64,000 nucleotides of DNA from Streptomyces anulatus (lineage in GTDB: Bacteria; Actinomycetota; Actinomycetes; Streptomycetales; Streptomycetaceae), in NCBI RefSeq assembly GCF_014650675.1, contig NZ_BMVK01000003.1:186001-250000 (forward strand), given 5' to 3'. Every line of letters starts with the position of its first letter. The stretch's first letter is position 1. Shown here one piece after another: positions 42,131-48,867 of the stretch. The translations under genes were made by a program, and so were the position numbers. The notes beneath the pieces were generated by a model, which was not told where the DNA came from, made no database searches, and was given only the letters and a program-made list of their open reading frames with translations.

Positions 42131-42685
42131 GTGAGCGATCAGTCCGGCCGACAGGCCCGTAAGCCGTTCCTGTACGTCGTCGTCTGCGCGGCCGGGGTCG
42201 CCCGCGATGTCGACCGGCTGTTCGCCGCCGCGCAGGACGCCGGGTGGGACGTGGGCGTCATCGCCACCCCGCAGGGGCTCGGGTTCCTCGACGCGGCGGC
42301 CGTCGAGGCGCGGACCGGATACCCGATCCGCTCCGCCTGGCGCTCCCCCGGCGATCCCCGCCCGCTGCCGGACCCGGACGCGATCGTCGTCGCGCCCGCC
42401 ACGTTCAACACCATCAACAAATGGGCGGCCGGGATCTCGGACACCCTCGCCCTCGGCGTCCTCTGCGAGGCGTACGGGCTCGGCGTCCCCACCGCCGTCC
42501 TCCCGGCCGTGAACTCCTCGCTCGCCCAGCACCCCGCGTACGTCGAGAGCCTGGCCAGGCTGCGCGGCATGGGCGTCCGGGTCAGCACCCGCGCCCCGCA
42601 CACGCCCAAGTCCGGTGACACGGCTGCCTTCCCCTGGGAGGAGGCCCTGGAGCTGCTCGCACCCGAACTCTCCGCGCGGACCTGA
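42131..42685 (+). CDS. Flavoprotein, PPC-decarboxylase-like family
   Basis: A 184-residue Rossmann-type flavoprotein: LYVVVCAAGVARDVDRLFAA, DAIVVAPATFNTINKWAAGI (the PAxxNT motif of the HFCD group) and VPTAVLPAVNSSLAQHPAY. Such proteins bind FMN and include EpiD, Dfp and Coq decarboxylases. There is no lanthipeptide or CoA gene next to it, so the substrate is open. GGAGAG precedes GTG 42131. Confidence 0.87.
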   Translation: MSDQSGRQARKPFLYVVVCAAGVARDVDRLFAAAQDAGWDVGVIATPQGLGFLDAAAVEARTGYPIRSAWRSPGDPRPLPDPDAIVVAPATFNTINKWAAGISDTLALGVLCEAYGLGVPTAVLPAVNSSLAQHPAYVESLARLRGMGVRVSTRAPHTPKSGDTAAFPWEEALELLAPELSART

Positions 42686-42753
42686 GCGGCGGCGTACGGC
42701 CGGCGCAGGAGCTGGCCGAGGCCGGGGGGTCGGAGCCGGCGAGAGCTGTGCGT

Positions 42754-42779
42754 CACCCAGGAAAGTACTTTCCTGGGTG
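42754..42779. promoter_or_regulatory. 26-bp perfect palindrome, probable operator
   Basis: Left arm CACCCAGGAAAGT (42754-42766) is followed at once by its exact complement ACTTTCCTGGGTG (42767-42779). It lies 58 bases before the membrane-protein gene that is coupled to a winged-helix regulator gene, so it is most likely the site by which that regulator controls its own operon. The central GAAAGTACTTTC is the least GC-rich part. Confidence 0.7.
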
Positions 42780-42837
42780 GAAAATGAATGCCATCATGAG
42801 GATCCGCAGGTCACCCGCGTCCCCGGAAGGTTCTCGC

Positions 42838-43371
42838 ATGCCCACGCCCTCGTCGCCGTCCCCCTCACCGTCGCAGGAGGACGAAGCCGTGCACCCCATG
42901 GCCTCGGCGGAGTACGCGGCCGACGCGCTGAGCGACGTACGGCTGGCGCAGGAGCGGGCCGGGCTCCGGGCGGGGACGACACCTGCCTGGTACGGGCCGG
43001 CCGCCGCGGTCGCCCTGGTGGGGCCGAGCTTGGTGCGGGCCTGGAGCGACGGCCGGGGTGGAACCGCGACGGTGGTCGCGCTGCTCGTGTCGCTGCTCGG
43101 GCTCGGCGTCGTCGTCGCGCTCGCGCGTGCCGCCCGGCGGGGGGCCGGGGTGCTGGTGGCACGTTCCTGGTCCTCGCGACTGTGGCGGAGCCGGGTCGTG
43201 CTGCCCGTCGTCTTCGCGGCCGGAGCGATCACGGGGCTCGCCTGCTGGGCAGCCGGGGCGGGCCAAGCCACCACCCAGATCGTCGTGTTCGGCGTCTGGG
43301 GGCTCGGCGTCTGGGGCGCTTGCCTCGTGCGCAACGCGTCCATCCGGCGGGCCCTGCGGGAGCTCGCGTGA
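42838..43371 (+). CDS. Small membrane protein coupled to a regulator
   Basis: A 177-residue protein: a Ser/Pro/Glu-rich N-terminus, then about four spans (PAAAVALVGPSLVRAW, VVALLVSLLGLGVVVALA, LPVVFAAGAITGLACWAAG, IVVFGVWGLGVWGACLV). GGAAGG stands 7 bases before ATG 42838. It shares a GTGA overlap with the regulator gene, so the two are made together; the membrane protein may sense or sequester the regulator. Family not recognised. Confidence 0.7.
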   Translation: MPTPSSPSPSPSQEDEAVHPMASAEYAADALSDVRLAQERAGLRAGTTPAWYGPAAAVALVGPSLVRAWSDGRGGTATVVALLVSLLGLGVVVALARAARRGAGVLVARSWSSRLWRSRVVLPVVFAAGAITGLACWAAGAGQATTQIVVFGVWGLGVWGACLVRNASIRRALRELA

Positions 43372-43814
43372 GCGGGGAGGCCGACCGCGGCGACGATCCC
43401 GCACCCGGCGACGGCCCCGCCCGGGACGAGAGACCCGCGCAGAGCGGCAGCGCCGCGCCGGACGAGGCCCCCGCGTTGGACGGGGCCCCCGCGCCGGACG
43501 AGGCCCCCGCGTTGGACGGCGTCATCCACCATCCGACCCGGCTGACCCTCGTCGCCTTCCTCTCCGCCTGCGACGAGGCCGAGTTCGCCGCCGTGCGCGA
43601 CGGGTGCCGGGTCTCCGACTCGGCCCTCAGCAAGAACGCCTCCGCGCTGGAGGCCGCGGGCTACCTCCACGTACGCAAGGGGCACGTCGGCAAGCGGCCC
43701 CGGACCTGGCTTTCCCTCACCCCCGCCGGCCGACAGGCGCTGGCCCGGCACCTCGCGGCACTCCAGGATCTGGTGGACGCCGCCCGCGGCGCGGCGGGCT
43801 CCGTCGGCGCGTAG
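43368..43814 (+). CDS. Winged-helix transcriptional regulator
   Basis: A 148-residue protein. After an acidic, repeat-bearing N-terminal 45 residues, the DNA-binding domain reads HHPTRLTLVAFLSACDEAEF, CRVSDSALSKNASALEAAGY, then KGHVGKRPRTWLSLTPAG, the MarR/HTH_34-type winged helix. GTG 43368 overlaps the stop of the membrane-protein gene. The 26-bp palindrome upstream of the pair is its likely target. No ligand-binding domain is evident. Confidence 0.85.
   Translation: MSGEADRGDDPAPGDGPARDERPAQSGSAAPDEAPALDGAPAPDEAPALDGVIHHPTRLTLVAFLSACDEAEFAAVRDGCRVSDSALSKNASALEAAGYLHVRKGHVGKRPRTWLSLTPAGRQALARHLAALQDLVDAARGAAGSVGA
43455..43519. repeat. 36-bp period tandem repeat in the regulator's N-terminus
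   Basis: A 29-base stretch at 43455-43483 is repeated exactly at 43491-43519 (period 36), giving the duplicated peptide APDEAPALDG. The repeated part is an acidic linker before the DNA-binding domain. Confidence 0.9.
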
Positions 43815-43935
43815 CGCCGCCCCGTACGGCGGTCGACTGCGGGTCCCTCGACGGTTTTGCGTCGCCCGATAGGGTAATGGCCGAATAAAGACATCACCAA
43901 GTGCGCGCGCGCCGCCGCACTCTCGGGAGGAAGCC

Positions 43936-44406
43936 ATGGGAACCCGCCGCACGTCACTGCCCGGAGTGGGTGCTCAGTACGACTTCACCACCGAGACGGG
44001 CCAGCACATCTCGGTCGTCGTCCACCACGACGGTCGCCGGTTCATCGGGTTCTACGATCAGGACGATCCTGATTCGTGCCAACTCTCCGTCCCCCTGTCG
44101 ACGTCCGAGGCCACCGCGCTCGCGCACCTCATCGATCCGGCGCCCATCGACGCCGTACGGACCGAGGGCATCGACCTCGTCACCGAGCACATCCCGCTCG
44201 GGTCCCGCTCCCCGTACGGCGGGCGGCTGCTGGGCGAGACGCGGGCGCGGACCCGGACCGGGGCGTCCATCGTGGCGGTGCTGCGCACCCACAGCGCGCA
44301 CCCGTCGCCGGAACCGGATTTTCGACTGGCCATCGGGGACACACTCGTCGCCGTCGGTACGCGTGAGGGCGTCGACGCGCTCTCCGAGATCATTGCGGAG
44401 GGCTGA
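43936..44406 (+). CDS. Cation:proton antiporter regulatory subunit (KhtT-like, TrkA-C)
   Basis: A 156-residue soluble protein. The C-terminal TrkA-C (RCK_C) domain runs from about residue 85 to the end: RARTRTGASIVAVLRTHSA, FRLAIGDTLVAVGTREGVDA. The N-terminal half resembles KhtT. It should bind nucleotide or cations and gate the antiporter whose GTG start lies 2 bases after its stop. GGGAGGAAG precedes ATG 43936. Confidence 0.88.
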   Translation: MGTRRTSLPGVGAQYDFTTETGQHISVVVHHDGRRFIGFYDQDDPDSCQLSVPLSTSEATALAHLIDPAPIDAVRTEGIDLVTEHIPLGSRSPYGGRLLGETRARTRTGASIVAVLRTHSAHPSPEPDFRLAIGDTLVAVGTREGVDALSEIIAEG

Positions 44407-44408
44407 CC

Positions 44409-45692
44409 GTGCACGACACGACTGCATTGCTGGTGGAGCTGGGAGCCGTCATCCTCGGGCTGGGGCTCGTGGGACGGTTCGCCGGGCGGATAGGGCTCTC
44501 CCCCATCCCCCTGTACCTGCTCGCCGGGCTGGCGTTCGGGCACGGAGGGCTGATTCCGCTCAAGGCCAGCGAAGAGTTCACCATGGTGGGCGCCGAGATC
44601 GGCGTCATCCTGCTGCTTCTGCTGCTGGGTCTTGAATACAGCGCTTCCGAGCTGGTCACCAGTCTCAAGACGCAATACCCGTCCGGCGCCGTGGACTTCG
44701 TGCTCAACGCGACGCCCGGCGCCGTCGCCGCCCTGATCCTCGGCTGGGGTCCCGTGGGCGCGGTCGCGCTCGCCGGTGTCACCTGGATCTCCTCGTCCGG
44801 GGTGATCGCCAAGGTCATGACCGACCTCGGCCGGCTCGGCAACCGCGAAACCCCCGTCATCCTCGGCGTCCTCGTCATGGAGGACCTGGCGATGGCGGTG
44901 TACCTGCCGCTGCTCACCGCCATGCTCGCCGGGGTCAGCCTGGCCGGCGGCAGCCTCGCGCTCGTGATCGCGCTCGGGGCCGTCGGACTCGTCCTCTACC
45001 TGGCGCTCCGTCACGGCCGCCTGATCAGCCGCGCGGTCTCCTCCGACAACCCGGAGATGCTGCTCCTGGTCGTCCTCGGCCTCACCGTCCTGGTCGCCGG
45101 TGTCGCCCAGCAGCTCCAGGTGTCCGCGGCCGTCGGCGCGTTCCTCGTCGGCATCGCGCTCTCCGGCGAGGTCGCCGAGGGCGCCCGCAAGCTGCTCACC
45201 CCGCTGCGGGACCTGTTCGCCGCCGTGTTCTTCGTCTTCTTCGGGCTCTCCACGAACCCGGCCGACATCCCGCCGGTGCTGCTGCCCGCCGCCCTGCTGG
45301 CCATCATCACCACCTTCACCAAGATCGCCACGGGCTACTACGCGGCCCGGCGCGCCGGGGTCGGCTCGCGCGGTCGCTGGCGCGCGGGCGGCACCCTCGT
45401 CGCGCGCGGCGAGTTCTCCATCGTCATCGCCGGTCTCGCCGTGGCCACCGAGCCGCGCATCGGGCCCATCGCCACCGCGTACGTCCTGATCCTCGTCATC
45501 GTCGGCCCGCTCACCGCCCGGTGGACGCAGCCCATCGCCGCGAAGATCGAGGCCCGTCGCGGTGGCGGCGACGGACAGGACAAGGGCGCGAGCGGCACGG
45601 AGAAGGAGCCCGTCGCGAAGTCCGCCCCCGAGCGCCGCCTGCCGTCGCACGACGACCTCACCCCCGAACCGGCGGGCGAGACACGCGAGTAG
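44409..45692 (+). CDS. Cation:proton antiporter (KhtU/KefB-like, CPA2)
   Basis: A 427-residue antiporter with 12-13 spans: GLGLVGRFAGRIGLSPIPLY, IGVILLLLLLGLEYSASEL, and the ion-site segment VMEDLAMAVYLPLL. The cytosolic tail after residue 385 is short and charged. Together with the TrkA-C subunit it should exchange K+ for H+ under stress. The two genes are cotranscribed; a strong hairpin follows. Confidence 0.9.
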   Translation: MHDTTALLVELGAVILGLGLVGRFAGRIGLSPIPLYLLAGLAFGHGGLIPLKASEEFTMVGAEIGVILLLLLLGLEYSASELVTSLKTQYPSGAVDFVLNATPGAVAALILGWGPVGAVALAGVTWISSSGVIAKVMTDLGRLGNRETPVILGVLVMEDLAMAVYLPLLTAMLAGVSLAGGSLALVIALGAVGLVLYLALRHGRLISRAVSSDNPEMLLLVVLGLTVLVAGVAQQLQVSAAVGAFLVGIALSGEVAEGARKLLTPLRDLFAAVFFVFFGLSTNPADIPPVLLPAALLAIITTFTKIATGYYAARRAGVGSRGRWRAGGTLVARGEFSIVIAGLAVATEPRIGPIATAYVLILVIVGPLTARWTQPIAAKIEARRGGGDGQDKGASGTEKEPVAKSAPERRLPSHDDLTPEPAGETRE

Positions 45693-45736
45693 CCGCCGCC
45701 TGCCGCTGGCGCTGCCGCCGCTGCTGCCAGCCTTTT

Positions 45737-45775
45737 CGAAGCCCCCGGACACGCGCATCGTGTCAGGGGGCTTCG
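45737..45775 (+). terminator. Terminator of the antiporter operon
   Basis: CGAAGCCCCC (45737-45746) pairs with GGGGGCTTCG (45766-45775), and inside it GACACG pairs with CGTGTC around CGCAT, with a single G-A mismatch between the two parts: 16 pairs and a 5-base loop. Confidence 0.85.
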
Positions 45776-45861
45776 TCGTGGCAGACACCCCGGCCATCGA
45801 CATCTACACACCTGTAGAGTTGCGCCGGTTCCGGATTCGCACCGCAACGTAGGGAGATGTC

Positions 45862-46317
45862 ATGGCTCTGTGGGATCGCATCAAGGAATCCGCGTCGTCG
45901 ATGCAGACGCAGCTGGAGGCGAAGAAGAACGACCTGAAGTCGGGGTCGTTCCGGGACGCGAGCATGGCCATGTGCGCTCTCGTCGCCGCCGCCGACGGTT
46001 CCATCGACCCGTCGGAGCGCCAGCGCGTGGCGACGCTCATCTCGACCAACGACGTTCTGCGGAACTTCCCCGCCGACGACCTGCAGCGTCGCTTCAACGC
46101 CTACGTCGACCAGCTCACCGCCGACTTCGCGTTCGGCAAGGTCAGCGTGCTCCAGGAGATCGCCAAGGCGAAGAAGAAGCCGGCCGAGGCCCGCGCCGTG
46201 GTCCAGATCGGCATCGTCATCGGCGGCGCCGACGGCGACTTCGACACGTCCGAGCAGGCCGTCGTGCGGGAGGCGTGCTTCGCGCTCGACCTGCCGCCGC
46301 ACGAGTTCGACCTGTAG
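45862..46317 (+). CDS. TerB family tellurite-resistance-type protein
   Basis: A 151-residue TerB protein: ASMAMCALVAAADGSIDPSE (the acidic metal-binding helix), then QIGIVIGGADGDFDTSEQAV, the paired D-G-x-(I/F)-D sites that bind metal ions. TerB is a cytosolic hub in Ter stress systems. No other terD/terZ-type genes adjoin it, but a TerC-type gene is at 4.4 kb. The preceding gap carries a terminator and TAGAGT at about 45820 as possible -10. Confidence 0.92.
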   Translation: MALWDRIKESASSMQTQLEAKKNDLKSGSFRDASMAMCALVAAADGSIDPSERQRVATLISTNDVLRNFPADDLQRRFNAYVDQLTADFAFGKVSVLQEIAKAKKKPAEARAVVQIGIVIGGADGDFDTSEQAVVREACFALDLPPHEFDL

Positions 46318-46391
46318 GCGGCACCCCAGAACCGCCGGTGCGGTCGCGCGGTCCGGCAGACCACCGGCCCGTGTCCCCGTCCCCACCGGCA

Positions 46392-46429
46392 GGCCGGGGG
46401 TGCGTCACCCCCCTTGCGCACCCCCGGCC
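46392..46429. terminator. Convergent terminator between terB-like and PucR genes
   Basis: GGCCGGGGGTGCG (46392-46404) pairs exactly with CGCACCCCCGGCC (46417-46429), a 13-bp stem with a 12-base loop. The 170-base gap shows nothing else. Confidence 0.75.
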
Positions 46430-46487
46430 AACCTTCCCCACCCGCTCTTCCGGCCACCCATTGCGGCGACCCCTGCGGCAGCGGCCG

Positions 46488-47561
46488 TCACAGCTCCTTG
46501 GCCGGCCAGTCCAGCAGCCGGGCCCCGATGACCGCCGTCTGCAGGCTGTAGCGGTGCATCGGGTCCGAAGGGTCGGACCCGGTCAACTGGTGGATGCGCT
46601 CCAGTCGGTACGTCAGCGCCCGTACGCTCAGCGCCAGCCGGCGGGCGGTCTCGGCGGCGACGCAGCCCGCGTCGAAATAGACCGCCAGCGTGTTCAGCAG
46701 CGGTTCCGCCCCGCCCCGCGCCTTCTGGAGCGGGCCCAGCTCGCTGCGCACCAGATCGGCCATCGCCTGCCGGTCCCGGGTCAGCACCGGGTAGACCATG
46801 AGGTCCGAGGCGTACAGCACGGGTTCGTCCATCCCCATCCGGTCCGCCAGATCGAGGGCTTCGAGCGCCTCGTCGTACGAGTGGACCACCCCGCCGGGGC
46901 CCTTGTGCGGGCGGCCGACCGCGACCTGGCCGCCGTCCGTCGCCGCGTGCGCCTGCTTGGCGAAGTAGCGCAGGACGTCGGGCTGACTGCCCGGCGCGAT
47001 GCAGACGATCCGGCCGTCCTTCGTCGTCAGCAGGATCTTGCGGCCGCTGAACCGCGTCAGCAGCGCCGCCTCCACACTGCGCGGCACCGCGTCCGTCTCC
47101 GTGTACGCCTCCGGGCCCGACGCCACCGCCACCGCGTGCGCCCGGGAAAGCCGCAGGCCGAAGCGGGTCGCCCGCTCCGCGAGCCGCACCAGATCGCTGC
47201 GCCCGTAGAGCAGGTCGTCGATGAACTCCCGGCGCGCCGCCTCCTCCCGCCGCACGGTGAGCCGCTGGGCACGCTCGAAGCCCTCGGCGAACGCGTCGAC
47301 CGCCTGCTCCACCGCGGCCAGGACGGCGTCGGTCGTGGCAGGGGAGTTTCCGGCAGCGGCACGTGGCCAGGCCTCACGGGTCTGCGCCAGATGCATCGTC
47401 ACCAGAGCGCGCAGCTGATGGCCCGCGTCAGCCGCCGCACGGCCCAGCGCACGACGTGCTTCCAGCTCGTCACGCGTCAGGCGGCGGCCGGTGAGGGCGA
47501 CTTCGCCCAGAATATGGGCATAGTTTCCCAGCATCTCCTCGGGAATCATCGGCTCGGCCAC
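46488..47561 (-). CDS. PucR family transcriptional regulator
   Basis: A 357-residue regulator. Residues about 130-280 form the CdaR/GGDEF-like sensor (RILLTTKDGRIVCIAPGS-type strand, VAVGRPHKGPGGVVHSYDEA), and the C-terminus has the PucR helix-turn-helix (LLNTLAVYFDAGCVAAETAR, VRALTYRLERIHQLTGSDP). GTG 47561 has GGAGAG 4 bases upstream. It diverges from the flotillin operon; a promoter-like element and a long hairpin lie between, so it may control that operon. Confidence 0.9.
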   Translation of the reverse strand: MAEPMIPEEMLGNYAHILGEVALTGRRLTRDELEARRALGRAAADAGHQLRALVTMHLAQTREAWPRAAAGNSPATTDAVLAAVEQAVDAFAEGFERAQRLTVRREEAARREFIDDLLYGRSDLVRLAERATRFGLRLSRAHAVAVASGPEAYTETDAVPRSVEAALLTRFSGRKILLTTKDGRIVCIAPGSQPDVLRYFAKQAHAATDGGQVAVGRPHKGPGGVVHSYDEALEALDLADRMGMDEPVLYASDLMVYPVLTRDRQAMADLVRSELGPLQKARGGAEPLLNTLAVYFDAGCVAAETARRLALSVRALTYRLERIHQLTGSDPSDPMHRYSLQTAVIGARLLDWPAKEL

Positions 47562-47626
47562 GCACTCTCCTTCAGCCTTGCAACAGTCCTGTCATTTCCC
47601 CAACGCACACGGGGCGGTGCCGGTGC

Positions 47627-47666
47627 CCGGCATTAGTGAAGCGTAAAGATTGCCGGGATCCGGCAA
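47627..47666 (+). promoter_or_regulatory. Promoter/operator element B (shared with 31.4 kb)
   Basis: GCGTAAAGATTGCCGG at 47641-47656 continues with GATCCGGCAA to 47666. TTGCCGG-GAT-CCGGCAA is a perfect inverted repeat directly after the -10-like TAAAGAT; an extra CCGGCA half-site starts at 47627. The 25-base core differs from element A in one base. It lies 332 bases before the YqiJ-like gene start and 80 bases from the divergent PucR gene. Confidence 0.65.
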
Positions 47667-47769
47667 TGCGCTGCGCGGGTCCCGGCTGACACGATCTGGT
47701 CAGCAACAACACGGGGGAAGCACGGGGGAGCACGGGGAACGGGGACGGGGGACGACGCCTCTCTCGGAC

Positions 47770-47835
47770 CCGGATTCCGGACCGTCCGAACCGTCCACGG
47801 GGGATCGGGGACGGTTCGGACGGTCCGGGATCCGG
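47770..47835. promoter_or_regulatory. Very long hairpin (27-bp stem) in the flotillin operon leader
   Basis: Bases 47770-47796 pair with 47809-47835: 26 Watson-Crick pairs and one G-U, loop ACGGGGGATCGG. The inner arm GGACCGTCCGAACCGTCC is an exact inverted match over 18 bases. No T run follows, so simple termination is not obvious. The preceding 47712-47752 is a G-rich run of CACGGGGGA-like repeats. The rest of the 436-base gap shows no gene. Confidence 0.8.
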
Positions 47836-47997
47836 CGGGAGGAGTCCCTAGGGGGACGACCCGGCCGCTGCGGCAGGTTCCGACAACGCCGCGGCGCCGG
47901 GCCCCGGCCTCCGACGGCCGCTCGCCACCCCCGTACCGGATCACACGGACGCACACCGCCTCAGGGCCCGTGCGCAGAACCGCAGGGGGTGGGACCG

Positions 47998-48684
47998 ATG
48001 GACGAATTCCTGGGCGCGGCACTCGGATTCCCCGCCGTCATCTTCGGTGCCGCTCTGGTGGTCGTCGTCTGCTTCTGGCTGCTGGTGCTCGCCGGGGCCG
48101 CCGGCCACGACTCCTTCGACGCGGACCTCGACACCGGCCCGGCCGGTCTCGGCGGTGTCCCGGTCTCCGTCTCCGTCTCCCTGCTGGTCGTCCTCTCCTG
48201 GTTCGGCAGCCTGACCGGCACGGTCCTGCTGCACCGGAGCGAGACCGGCAGCACCACCCGCGCCGTACTCGCCGTCGCCGTGCTCGCCGGGTCGCTGCTC
48301 CTCGCCTGGGCGGCCGTCCGCCTCCTCCTCCACCGCTTCCGCCGGTACTTCCCGGCGGAACCTCCGCCATCGCGGCTGGACTTCGTCGGGAGCGTCTGCA
48401 CGATCCGCACCGGCTCCGTCACCGCGACGTTCGGGCAGGCCGAGGTCGTGTCGTACGACGGGTCGACGGCCATCGTGCAGGTCCGCACGGCCGAACCGTT
48501 CCCGTCCGCCTCCCGGCTCTCCGGGCCGGCCGCCGAGGAAGCGCCGCTCGTCATGGGCGGGTCCGGGCTGCTGTACGCGTACGACGAGGACGGCGAGTTC
48601 TTCTGGGTCTCGCCCTACGACGCGGCGCTCGACCCGGGTCCGAACACCCGACCGCACGAGCTGCCGGGCGGGGCGAGCGGCTGA
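47998..48684 (+). CDS. YqiJ-like OB-fold membrane protein (NfeD-related)
   Basis: A 228-residue protein: three spans (residues about 12-34, 56-78, 90-110) and a C-terminal OB-like domain (DFVGSVCTIRTGSVTATFGQ, AEVVSYDGSTAIVQVRTAE). E. coli YqiJ has this plan and is encoded before the flotillin YqiK, the same order as here. The pair probably organises a membrane microdomain. GGGGGTGGG precedes ATG 47998. It is about 60 residues longer than the NfeD-like paralogue at 31.5 kb. Confidence 0.75.
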   Translation: MDEFLGAALGFPAVIFGAALVVVVCFWLLVLAGAAGHDSFDADLDTGPAGLGGVPVSVSVSLLVVLSWFGSLTGTVLLHRSETGSTTRAVLAVAVLAGSLLLAWAAVRLLLHRFRRYFPAEPPPSRLDFVGSVCTIRTGSVTATFGQAEVVSYDGSTAIVQVRTAEPFPSASRLSGPAAEEAPLVMGGSGLLYAYDEDGEFFWVSPYDAALDPGPNTRPHELPGGASG

Positions 48685-48710
48685 CCCGGCCGCCCGGCCG
48701 ACCCGGTGTC

Positions 48711-48746
48711 CCTGGCCGACCTGGCCGACCTGGCCGACCTGGCCGG
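48711..48746. repeat. Four tandem copies of a 9-bp unit
   Basis: CCTGGCCGA is repeated at 48711, 48720 and 48729, with a variant CCTGGCCGG at 48738, in the 183-base gap between the YqiJ-like and flotillin genes. No function is evident. Confidence 0.9.
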
Positions 48747-48867
48747 AGCTTCCTGCCGGTCCCGTGCGTGCGACTCGTCCGCCGCCGCCCGTCTCCGTGG
48801 CGGCCGGCCACCCCTACTTCGCTTGTGCCATTTCCGTAAGTACCGACAAGCCGCCAAGGACTCATCC

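Noticed and set aside
4373..46317. A full tellurite-resistance (Ter) system
   Set aside because: TerC-type (4.4 kb) and TerB-type (45.9 kb) genes are 41 kb apart and no terD/terZ-type genes accompany them; no operon can be claimed.
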